This document shows, piece after piece, positions 17,202 to 23,753 of a DNA stretch of 49,372 nucleotides. Source of the DNA: JBBRQP01 sp038226175. Its GTDB lineage: Bacteria; Cyanobacteriota; Cyanobacteriia; Gloeobacterales; Anthocerotibacteraceae. The notes beneath the pieces were generated by a model. That model ran no database searches, was not told the DNA's origin, and saw nothing but the letters and a program-made list of their open reading frames with translations. The stretch lies in NCBI GenBank assembly GCA_038226175.1, contig JBBRQP010000016.1:1-49372 (forward strand), in the 5' to 3' direction. Position 1 is the first letter of the stretch, and every line of letters begins with the position of its first letter. The position numbers were made by a program, and so were the translations under genes.

Positions 17202-18047
17202 TTACGGGGTACGTTCACTATTCTCTCTGTTATGCAGGGACTTGAGGCTGAGTTGATAAACATAATTACGAGCAATGCCCGTTTGCTCAGACACTAACCG
17301 GATTGCTGCTGAGGGACTAAGACCTTTATGAGTTAGCTCACCGAGCATATGTAGTAAAAACTGGTCTTCTATCACTTTTTTCTCTATCACCAGACCCCGA
17401 ATTACCAAAGTGAACTCCCCACGCGGCTGACTAAAGTGAGCCTGAGCTTCGGCTAGGGTACCGCGCCAGACTTCGGCATAGAGTTTAGTCAGTTCACGGG
17501 CAGCCACGACTTCACGTTCGTTGCTTAGCCAACGGGCTAAATCCTTGAGAGTCTGCTGTAAATGATGGGGTGCTTCGTAAAGCACCATCGTGCGTGGCTC
17601 CATACTCAGACGTGCCAAACGGGCTTGACGCGTTTCACCTTTGGCAGGTAAAAATCCCTCAAAAACAAAGCGTTCTGTTTCTAACCCAGAAGCCACCAGA
17701 GCTGTCAAGCAGGCATTAGCTCCCGGCAAGACTTCTACAGGGAGCTTGTGCTCCCAGCACGCTTGAATCACCCGTAAGCCCGGATCACTGATCCCCGGCA
17801 TACCTGCATCACTAACGAGAGCAAGATCACGACCTAGGATTAATAATTCTAGGATTTCCTGCAAGCGTTGGGGCGGACTATGTTGATGATAGCTCAAGAG
17901 GGGTTTTTGAATCTCATAATAATGCAATAATTTTGCGGTATGACGGGTATCTTCAGCGAGAATTTGATCAACACTTTTTAATATGCGAAGGGCACGTAGG
18001 GTAATATCTTCGAGGTTGCCAATTGGTGTTGGCACTACATATAACAT
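17202..18047 (-). CDS. rsmI: 16S rRNA (cytidine-1402-2'-O)-methyltransferase
   Basis: RsmI methylates the ribose of C1402 in the 16S decoding site, using SAM. The N-terminus LYVVPTPIGNLEDITLRALR and the blocks AEDTRHTAKLL, LVSDAGMPGISDPGL, EVLPGANACLTALVASGL and FEGFLPAKG are all characteristic of this tetrapyrrole-methylase-fold family. Length 281 residues, normal. The start overlaps the GNAT stop as TGATG, indicating translational coupling. Confidence 0.96.
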   Translation of the reverse strand: MLYVVPTPIGNLEDITLRALRILKSVDQILAEDTRHTAKLLHYYEIQKPLLSYHQHSPPQRLQEILELLILGRDLALVSDAGMPGISDPGLRVIQACWEHKLPVEVLPGANACLTALVASGLETERFVFEGFLPAKGETRQARLARLSMEPRTMVLYEAPHHLQQTLKDLARWLSNEREVVAARELTKLYAEVWRGTLAEAQAHFSQPRGEFTLVIRGLVIEKKVIEDQFLLHMLGELTHKGLSPSAAIRLVSEQTGIARNYVYQLSLKSLHNRENSERTP

Positions 18048-18622
18048 CAGCTTGATTTCTCGTTAATAAATTCAGAGCGCAATAAACCATAGCAGTTAAT
18101 GTCAATCAACTGATTATCTTTTTGGTAGTGCTGCCGTAGCTGACCTTCATGACTAAAACCACACTTTTTGACGACTTGCTGTGAACGTATATTTTGGGTG
18201 GCAACTGAAGCGGTAATTTTTTGTAGATTTAATTCCCTAAAACCAATATAGCAGAGCTTTTCTAGCGCGCGTGGCATGATACCTTGACCCCAATAAGGCT
18301 TGGCAAGCCAATACCCAATTTCCGCTCGATGCCCACGAAAAGCCAATTGAGGTGCATAGTCCAAAAACCCCAAGCTGCCAATTAACTTCCCCCCAGATTC
18401 ATGGATGGCAAAGTTGAGAACCCGACCATGCTCCGTAGTTTGATCAGTGATGCGTTCAATCCAAGCCTGTGCGTCATTGACCGTGTAAGGATGGGGAATT
18501 TTTAGGGTATTAATATAGATGTCATACTCTGACAAATATTCTACATAAGCCAACTCATCGGCAAGACGAATTTCCGTGAGATAAAAGGTTGCATCAAGGT
18601 CAACATGAGAAGTTTTAGTCAT
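18047..18622 (-). CDS. GNAT family N-acetyltransferase (RimJ/RimL-like)
   Basis: The protein has about 191 residues from ATG 18622. Features of the RimJ/RimL GNAT subgroup are visible: RLADELAYVEYLSEYDIYIN, the pair strand IGSLGFLDYAP, the acetyl-CoA loop IGYWLAKPYWGQGIMPRALE, and ASVATQNIRSQQVVKKCGFS. Substrates may be ribosomal protein N-termini, polyamines or a small molecule. The chosen start is 4 nt after the M56 stop; the frame can extend to 18661 but would then run into the preceding gene. It overlaps rsmI by 1 nt. Confidence 0.88.
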   Translation of the reverse strand: MTKTSHVDLDATFYLTEIRLADELAYVEYLSEYDIYINTLKIPHPYTVNDAQAWIERITDQTTEHGRVLNFAIHESGGKLIGSLGFLDYAPQLAFRGHRAEIGYWLAKPYWGQGIMPRALEKLCYIGFRELNLQKITASVATQNIRSQQVVKKCGFSHEGQLRQHYQKDNQLIDINCYGLLRSEFINEKSS

Positions 18623-18626
18623 AGAT

Positions 18627-19490
18627 TTAACACACAGTACAGCAGTGGAAAGGAATTGCAAGTAGCGGCATTAAAGGCAGTAGCAACCAAAGCCAAGATA
18701 GATCAGTAGTACTTCGGGCTGTATCAGGTACTTTCAATAATAGATTGACCCTTTCTACCACATTATTTCGCGTTGAAATCACCGAAGCACATAGCTGCAT
18801 GTCTATAGGACAAGTATCAACCAAGGGAGCTTGAACCAATAATAGCAGTGCCTCGGCTAGAAGCAGCCCATCTACTCTCTGTGCTGCCCAATGATCGGCG
18901 CGTAACTCCCGCAAAGCCAACAACTCTATCCACAAATCATTAGTCTTGGGCAACCAAAAGGTGATGCGGCGCAACCAACCCAGCCAGAAAAAATAAAATG
19001 TATCCCGATAGTAAAGATGTGCTGCTTCATGAACTAGCACGGCTGCTAAATGGTCAGGATTCAAATAATTTAATAGTCCACGACTGACTAATAACTTAGA
19101 TTGCCAAAAGCCAACCCGGGCAATAAATAGAAAGGATGTTTCTAGTAGATGACCGGATTCTCCCAAAATATCCACAGTTGGATATTGTTCTAATCGATGT
19201 TGGGTCAGGATTAGGGCTTTGATCAGTTGCCACCCAATCACTCCTAAAGCGCCCAAGCCAAGCCAAGCCAAGCCATAGGTTAACCAGCCATCCCACTGTG
19301 TCCAAGTTTCGCCTTCAGGACCCATCCAAATAATTGCTAAGCCTGTGGTCAGTAATAAACAAGGGGGTACTACAAATTGTGTCAAAACCTTTGACCATCG
19401 ACTTTGCCAGGGCTGATCCCGGGTCTCAAAACGCCAGCAACGCATACTATAAGCTAAAAGTAACGCAAGCAGGAGCATCACACCATGCAT
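18627..19490 (-). CDS. BlaR1/MecR1-like M56 membrane metallopeptidase (no sensor domain)
   Basis: M56 peptidases receive a signal and cleave or inactivate a BlaI-type repressor. Here the zinc motif HEAAH is at 154-158 with a likely third ligand E195 in RELRADHWA. Transmembrane segments are at about 3-15, 37-57, 68-95 and near the C-terminus (WLWLLLPLMPLLAIPF). At 287 residues it lacks the penicillin-binding sensor domain of BlaR1, so the signal must be sensed otherwise. The C-terminus HCCTVC is cysteine-rich and could bind metal (inference). The gene overlaps blaI by 1 nt (TAATG). Confidence 0.86.
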   Translation of the reverse strand: MHGVMLLLALLLAYSMRCWRFETRDQPWQSRWSKVLTQFVVPPCLLLTTGLAIIWMGPEGETWTQWDGWLTYGLAWLGLGALGVIGWQLIKALILTQHRLEQYPTVDILGESGHLLETSFLFIARVGFWQSKLLVSRGLLNYLNPDHLAAVLVHEAAHLYYRDTFYFFWLGWLRRITFWLPKTNDLWIELLALRELRADHWAAQRVDGLLLAEALLLLVQAPLVDTCPIDMQLCASVISTRNNVVERVNLLLKVPDTARSTTDLSWLWLLLPLMPLLAIPFHCCTVC

Positions 19491-19909
19491 TAAATTTCCT
19501 CCTGTTTTCTTGCTTGACGAGCGCGTTGGATCGAACCCATGATCGCTTGGAGTTGTTCTAAACTTGTCGTATCCAGATCATCGGCAAAGGCAGCTATCGC
19601 CTCAGGGGTCGCAGAAGTCAGAAATTTTTGGAGTTGATCATGGGCATAGAGAGCTTCGGCCTCAGACTGGCTAATCAGCGGTTGCCAGACAAAAGATCGC
19701 CCCGTCTCATCACAACTTAGCCAACCTTTTTGGGTCAACCGCTTAAGCACGGTTGTAACCGAAGCATAGGCTAATTCGCGGTCGGGGTCACTCAAAAGGT
19801 GCTCATAGACGTCTTTGGTGGTAGCTTCGCCGCGTTGCCACAAAATTTCAATGATTTCTCGTTCCAAGGGACCTAGGTTTAGACGATGGGGGCGATAGCT
19901 AGGAGGCAT
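19490..19909 (-). CDS. blaI: BlaI/MecI/CopY-family winged-helix repressor
   Basis: The 139-residue protein has the winged helix (LGPLEREIIEILWQRGEATT, then YASVTTVLKRLTQKGWLSCD) and a C-terminal dimerisation helix that normally carries the M56 cleavage site. This family represses beta-lactamase genes or copper ATPases and the regulator operon itself. The first gene of a five-gene run, it is divergent from the small exported protein gene; both promoters lie in the 120-bp gap. Within cyanobacteria such repressors have been tied to metals or oxidative stress as well as antibiotics, so no inducer is assigned. Confidence 0.9.
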   Translation of the reverse strand: MPPSYRPHRLNLGPLEREIIEILWQRGEATTKDVYEHLLSDPDRELAYASVTTVLKRLTQKGWLSCDETGRSFVWQPLISQSEAEALYAHDQLQKFLTSATPEAIAAFADDLDTTSLEQLQAIMGSIQRARQARKQEEI

Positions 19910-19985
19910 GAGTCAATGCAAAAGAATGTCCTTATCATAGCGAAGTTCAGGAACGGTCTTCTGTGACACACCGTCTTTTGATTTG

Positions 19986-20016
19986 TGCTAGCAAAACCAT
20001 TACGATAACCAATGGT
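19986..20016. promoter_or_regulatory. Possible BlaI operator dyads in the divergent intergenic region
   Basis: Two dyads lie between blaI and the exported protein gene: the perfect 8-bp palindrome TGCTAGCA at 19986-19993, and the inverted pair ACCATT (19996-20001) / AATGGT (20011-20016) with a 9-nt spacer. Neither matches the staphylococcal TACAnnTGTA site. They are listed because the location is right for shared repression of both directions. Confidence 0.28.
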
Positions 20017-20031
20017 GTAAAAAATCAGTTC

Positions 20032-20439
20032 ATGAACAAATTTCTATTAGCTTCGGTTCTCCTGATGCTGCCATTGCCTGTTGTGGCTCATCAACTCAAA
20101 ACTAACGGTGAGGTCGGGGCATTGATGCATATCGAACCCGCAGACCAACCCAAAGTCGGCACAAATCAGACAATTTGGTTTAAATTAGTCAAAAAAGGCG
20201 GACAAAAAATTGCAGCTGACCAGTGTAATTGCACCTTATCTCTGACTCAGGGCCCGCGCTCGATCTTGGATACGCCACTGACAGCTGGTACATCGGGTGA
20301 AAATGCTGGTTTCCCTACAGCCCAACTTATTTTTCCTCACCCAGGCGGCTATACGCTCGTCGTCTCGGGTACACCCAAAGGTACAGCACCCAAATTTACC
20401 CCCTTTTCGTTGCGTTGGGCGGTCAAAGTTAGACCGTAA
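20032..20439 (+). CDS. Small exported protein, predicted mature N-terminal His
   Basis: From ATG 20032 the product has 135 residues with a signal peptide (MNKFLLASVLLMLPLPVVA) and likely cleavage just before HQLKTNGEVGALMHIEP. The mature domain looks like a small Ig-like beta fold: QTIWFKLVKKGGQKI, CNCTLSL, and a last strand PGGYTLVVSG followed by FSLRW. N-terminal His after cleavage is the hallmark of copper proteins such as CopC, in which the alpha-amino group and His ring form part of a copper brace; MH and CNC may add ligands. Copper binding is inference. The gene is divergent from blaI and 64 bp before the FtsH-ext-like gene. A longer frame to 19963 would place a charged leader before the signal peptide and is rejected. 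Confidence 0.68.
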   Translation: MNKFLLASVLLMLPLPVVAHQLKTNGEVGALMHIEPADQPKVGTNQTIWFKLVKKGGQKIAADQCNCTLSLTQGPRSILDTPLTAGTSGENAGFPTAQLIFPHPGGYTLVVSGTPKGTAPKFTPFSLRWAVKVRP

Positions 20440-20503
20440 ATATTGACTTAAGTTAACATCAGCGACTCCAACTCTATGATGAAGAGACTGACACTGGCTC
20501 TAG

Positions 20504-20848
20504 ATGAAGGTTTGGCTAGGACGGGTAGCAGCGACCTTGTTTTTGGTAGGTCTTGCGATTACAACGACACTTTTTTTATCCCGTGATGCAGTACCTCATC
20601 TGTGGCGTGACTTTGTTTGTTTGCCTAGTTATGCCCGTCAGCGTACTTTGCCCTACGCGACATTTATAAGCTGGGTCAGGACAGGCCGCATCAAGCAAAT
20701 TCTCTTTAGTGCCGAACAAGCTGAAGCCTTTATCACCGATCGCACGGGTAGTTACCGCATTAAATTGCCAGAACTTGATCCTAGTTGGCCAGAACTTCTC
20801 GATAGCCAACGGGTCAAAATTATCGAACTCGTGCCGGGCAGCTGCTAA
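20504..20848 (+). CDS. Orphan FtsH-extracellular-domain-like membrane protein
   Basis: The protein is 114 residues long. Residues 5-27 form one transmembrane helix (GRVAATLFLVGLAITTTLFL). Residues about 47-112 read like the periplasmic FtsH_ext domain: LPYATFISWVRTGRIKQILF, then a strand AEAFITDRTGSYRIKLPELD and a closing RVKIIELVPG. This matches SYSEF-x(5)-G-V-x-V, DGxxYxVxLPxxDP and V-x-I of FtsH. There is no second membrane helix, AAA+ module or HExxH protease; a stop follows immediately and none of those is encoded downstream. It is thus a free-standing ext-like domain, perhaps a modulator that pairs with FtsH oligomers (inference). Confidence 0.6.
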   Translation: MKVWLGRVAATLFLVGLAITTTLFLSRDAVPHLWRDFVCLPSYARQRTLPYATFISWVRTGRIKQILFSAEQAEAFITDRTGSYRIKLPELDPSWPELLDSQRVKIIELVPGSC

Positions 20849-20903
20849 GTCAGGATGTGGGTGATTACAGTACTATGAAAAAGAACCTTTACAAAACGTA
20901 ACT

Positions 20904-21623
20904 GTGAAATCCCAAGTTGTCCTAATTACCGGTGCTACCGGAGGCATCGGCACAGCAACCGCTGAAAAGCTAGCCCGCAGCGGAAGCACTCTGATTTTGG
21001 CTTCGCGTCAGGCTGAAGTCCTCGAAACTCTGATGGCGCAATGCTATCAGTGGGGCAGTCCTGAGGTGTTGGCGATTCCGACTGATGTCACAGACCGCAG
21101 ACAGGTCGAGAGCCTATTTGAGCAAGCCTATCAGCACTGTGGACAGGTCGATGTCGTGATCAATGGTGCAGGCTTAGGCGTTCTGCAACCAATTCAGCAA
21201 TTAGCGGAAGCTGACTTTGACCGCATGATCAATGTCAATCTCAAGGGAACATTTTTAGTTTGCCAACAAGCTGTAACCCGTTGGATGGAACGTAAAGCTA
21301 GTGGACGGGTCTTTAATATTCCTGGTGTGATGGGGCAATACACCATGGGTATGGCCAGCGGTTATTGCGCCTCCAAGTTTGCGGTAGTAGGTTTTACCAA
21401 AGCCTTATCTCTTGATTGCAAACGCTTTGATATCAAGTTCACCTTGCTTTATTTTGGTGGCATTGATAGTCCTTTTTGGGATAACGCGGGGATGAAAGTT
21501 CAGCGCGATAAGATGCTTAAGCCGACCCAAGCAGCAGATGCGATTTACTTTGCGTTACAGATGCCTGCTCCGGGCGTTTTGTCGGAAATCGTGATTCAAC
21601 CAGATTCTCACTTGTTTTTTTAG
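20904..21623 (+). CDS. Short-chain dehydrogenase/reductase lacking the catalytic Ser
   Basis: The start is GTG 20904. The cofactor motif TGATGGIG (9-16), NGAG (87-90), the structural Asn in NVNLKG (112), and YCASK with Tyr154 and Lys158 are present. The catalytic Ser normally lies 13 residues before the Tyr (NISSxxG); here that stretch reads FNIPGVMG and position 141 is Gly. R34/35 in ASRQ suggests NADP(H) preference. With 239 residues the fold is complete, so it may be an altered or non-catalytic SDR, or may use another residue. The substrate is unknown. Confidence 0.86.
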   Translation: MKSQVVLITGATGGIGTATAEKLARSGSTLILASRQAEVLETLMAQCYQWGSPEVLAIPTDVTDRRQVESLFEQAYQHCGQVDVVINGAGLGVLQPIQQLAEADFDRMINVNLKGTFLVCQQAVTRWMERKASGRVFNIPGVMGQYTMGMASGYCASKFAVVGFTKALSLDCKRFDIKFTLLYFGGIDSPFWDNAGMKVQRDKMLKPTQAADAIYFALQMPAPGVLSEIVIQPDSHLFF

Positions 21624-21735
21624 CTAAATAGAAAAAGCACACTTGTGGGCGCAAAGATAAAGGGAGTTATATGCTTTGATAATCCTTACTAAACGAAGGC
21701 TCACACCAAAAAGGAGCTGACATTTAGAAACCACC

Positions 21736-21797
21736 CTACCCCTTGCAACTTAATTCCCCTCCACCGGAGGGGTGGCAGGCAAAGCCTGACGGGGTAG
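21736..21797. repeat. Intergenic palindromic repeat (REP/MITE-like) able to form a three-way junction
   Basis: Three nested stems are visible: CTACCCC (21736-21742) with GGGGTAG (21791-21797) as the base; CCCCTCC/GGAGGGG at 21756-21762 and 21766-21772; and CAGGC/GCCTG at 21776-21780 and 21784-21788. The whole could fold into a cruciform. Similar CACCCCTCC / GGCAGGCAAAGCCTGACGGGG blocks are dispersed repeats in many bacterial genomes (recall, unverified). It accounts for part of the 388-bp gap between the SDR and the cyanophycinase-like gene; nothing else was recognised there. Confidence 0.6.
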
Positions 21798-22011
21798 TCT
21801 CTTCAGGATTGAGGATGTATGAGCAATAAAACGGATTTAGTGAATATGAATCGAGAGAAAAAATGTGAACTGAAGCCCATACTTTTTCAAAAAAGGTTTG
21901 CCTGTCTCCATGCAAACTTCTTGGGCAAGTCTAGGCAGAAAATCACCCGTAATAGTTTCACATTTCTCATAAATCTGCTACTCTTCAAAACGTTGCGTGT
22001 GTACTTCTCCC

Positions 22012-22997
22012 ATGGTGCGTTGGTTTAATTTTGGTCTTGCAGCTTCATTGTTCCTGTATACTTCTTTGCCAGCTCAAGCGCGGGTCATACGCTATTTGAC
22101 CGGCAATAGCGCTGATGTTGTGCCTGTATTGGTAGGTCCGGCCCATGATTTTGGCGGTGGGGGTACGGATGTTGACCCAGCGATTCAGTGGATGATTAAC
22201 CAAGTACGCGGTTGTACCGATTGCACTACCAAAGTTGACGTGGTCGTGCAATCGGTGATGATGGCTACAACCAGCCCATTGCGCAGATGAATGGTGTCGA
22301 TTCCGTTGAAACGCTAGTGATCAACCAACGGCGCGATGCCAATACTACAGCCGTCGAAACTACGATCAAAAATGCCGAGGTAATCTTTTTTGCTGGGGGT
22401 AATCAGTGTGATTACACGAGCTACTATCAGGGTACAAAAGTCGAAAGTGCCGTGCAGTCGGTCTACACACGGGGTGGTGGCGTAGGTGGTACTAGTGCAG
22501 GAACCGTCATTCAAGGTGATTTTGTGTATGACTCTTGCACTGGTAGTGTGACTTCGGAGCAGGCACTAAGCAATCCATATGACAACCGCATCAGTTTTAC
22601 CTATGACTTTTTTCATTGGCTTAATCTCGAAAATACGCTCACTGATACCCACTTTGTGACCCGTGACCGTATGGGGCGCACGATGGCTTTTGTGGCGCGT
22701 CAGATTCAAGATGGCAAGTCGCCCTCGACCTTGGGCATTGCCGTCAATGAAGTAACTTCCGTAATTATTGACAAAAATGGTTTGGCGAGTGTCCTCGGAG
22801 ATGGGCCAGCCTATTTTGTCCTAGGCGATCACCCGCCGGAAACCTGCCGTCGCAACAATCCATTGACATTTACTAATTACAAAATCTGGAAAGTCTTGCC
22901 AGGAGAGACCTTTAATCTCAACAATCGTCCGATTACAGGCTATTACGAGCGCAGTGTCATCAACGGACGCATCCAAGGTAATGCTTATCAGCCTTAG
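22012..22997 (+). pseudogene. Cyanophycinase-like (S51) exported peptidase, split by a frameshift
   Basis: The first part (22012-22290) has a signal peptide (MVRWFNFGLAASLFLYTSLP, cleavage near AQA) and a start of mature domain, VIRYLTGNSADVVPVLVGPA. The second part (22287-22997) carries the nucleophile motif GGTSAGTVIQG and the later THFVTRDRMGR, matching the Ser and His regions of cyanophycinase-type S51 peptidases. The two frames join near 22245-22255: reading A-I-GDDGYNQPIAQM in the second frame restores the family sequence just upstream of its apparent ATG. One base is missing relative to an intact gene. No homopolymer or slippery site is visible there, so mutation or assembly error is likelier than programmed frameshifting. 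Confidence 0.82.
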
Positions 22998-23047
22998 GGT
23001 GGTAAATAGACCTCAAGTATGTAGCCGCCATAACTTTCGTGAGATAG

Positions 23048-23074
23048 CAGGAGTACTGATAACGAGTACTCCTG
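23048..23074. terminator. Hairpin between the cyanophycinase-like gene and ndhC
   Basis: A perfect 10-bp stem, CAGGAGTACT at 23048-23057 and AGTACTCCTG at 23065-23074, encloses the loop GATAACG. The genes on both sides converge on it, so it probably acts as a bidirectional terminator, although no clear T-run follows. Confidence 0.5.
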
Positions 23075-23128
23075 TGCATGGGTAGCTACAGTGTCACAGA
23101 TTCAAACTTGGAACGCCTCGGGGTGAGC

Positions 23129-23491
23129 CTAACTCCACTCTAGGGCGCCCTTGCGCCACGCATAAACTAGTCCAGCAACCAAAATTGCAATAAAAACTAG
23201 GGCTTCAAGAAAGGCTAGCAACCCAACTTTATCAAAAGCCACCGCCCAAGGATAAAGAAACACAGTCTCTACATCAAAAATGACAAATACTAGCGCAAAC
23301 ATATAGTAACGAATATTGAACTGAATCCAACTATCACCGCGTGGCGCCATCCCGGATTCGTAGGTTGTTTTGCGAAAAGCGCTGGTGATTTTTGGCCGAA
23401 ACACCTTAGATAAGCTCAGGGCAATCACAGGCACCAGAGATGATACGATCAGAAAAACTAAGAGATATTCGTAACCGGAGAGGGCGAACAT
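23129..23491 (-). CDS. ndhC: NAD(P)H-quinone oxidoreductase subunit 3
   Basis: NdhC is a 120-residue, three-helix membrane subunit of NDH-1, which passes electrons from ferredoxin to plastoquinone and takes part in cyclic flow and respiration. The family core TTYESGMAPRGDSWIQFNIR and FALVFVIFDVETVFLYPWAV are intact, with the conserved Glu of helix 2. The C-terminal WRKGALEWS is standard. In most cyanobacteria ndhC is followed by ndhK and ndhJ; here the following DNA contains a hairpin and an opposite-strand gene, so the operon is broken up. Confidence 0.97.
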   Translation of the reverse strand: MFALSGYEYLLVFLIVSSLVPVIALSLSKVFRPKITSAFRKTTYESGMAPRGDSWIQFNIRYYMFALVFVIFDVETVFLYPWAVAFDKVGLLAFLEALVFIAILVAGLVYAWRKGALEWS

Positions 23492-23612
23492 GGGTATGGT
23501 TCAAAAGTTCTATCCCAGTATACGCCGCTTTTTGGGTACTGTAGAGAACGATTAGCTAACATCAGCCCCTAGATCATCAGTTCATAAATTTTTAGTCTAT
23601 ACAAGAATCTTC

Positions 23613-23642
23613 TTGACATGGGTTCGGATCAGAGCTTAGGCT
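23613..23642 (+). promoter_or_regulatory. Candidate sigma-70 promoter of tRNA-Asp
   Basis: A perfect TTGACA at 23613-23618 is followed, after an 18-bp spacer, by TAGGCT at 23637-23642 as -10. Transcription would begin around 23650, about 10 nt before the tRNA. Confidence 0.5.
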
Positions 23643-23659
23643 AGAGATCGTCTGTTTGT

Positions 23660-23736
23660 GGCCCCGTAGCTCAATTGGTTAGAGCGCCGCCCTGTCACGG
23701 CGGAGGTTGACGGTTCGAGCCCGTTCGGGGTCGCCA
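23660..23736 (+). tRNA. tRNA-Asp (anticodon GTC)
   Basis: A full cloverleaf is visible. The acceptor stem pairs GGCCCCG with CGGGGTC plus discriminator G. The D arm is GCTC...GAGC, the anticodon stem is CCGCC/GGCGG with loop CTGTCAC (anticodon GTC at 23694-23696), and the T arm has GGTTCGAGCC. The 3' CCA (23734-23736) is encoded in the DNA, unlike in the tRNA-Val gene of this window. The next gene begins 5-17 nt downstream with no visible terminator, so both may be on one transcript. Confidence 0.97.
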
Positions 23737-23753
23737 CCCCTTTGTTGAAGCCC

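Noticed and set aside
21819..22028. 69-codon forward frame starting MSNKTDLVNMNREKK
   Set aside because: No SD or family match; it runs into the signal-peptide region of the cyanophycinase-like gene and has a random-looking composition.
22287..22997. Second half of the cyanophycinase-like gene as an independent gene
   Set aside because: The family sequence GDDGYNQPIAQM lies upstream of this ATG in the same frame and there is no signal peptide, so it is the rest of a split gene.
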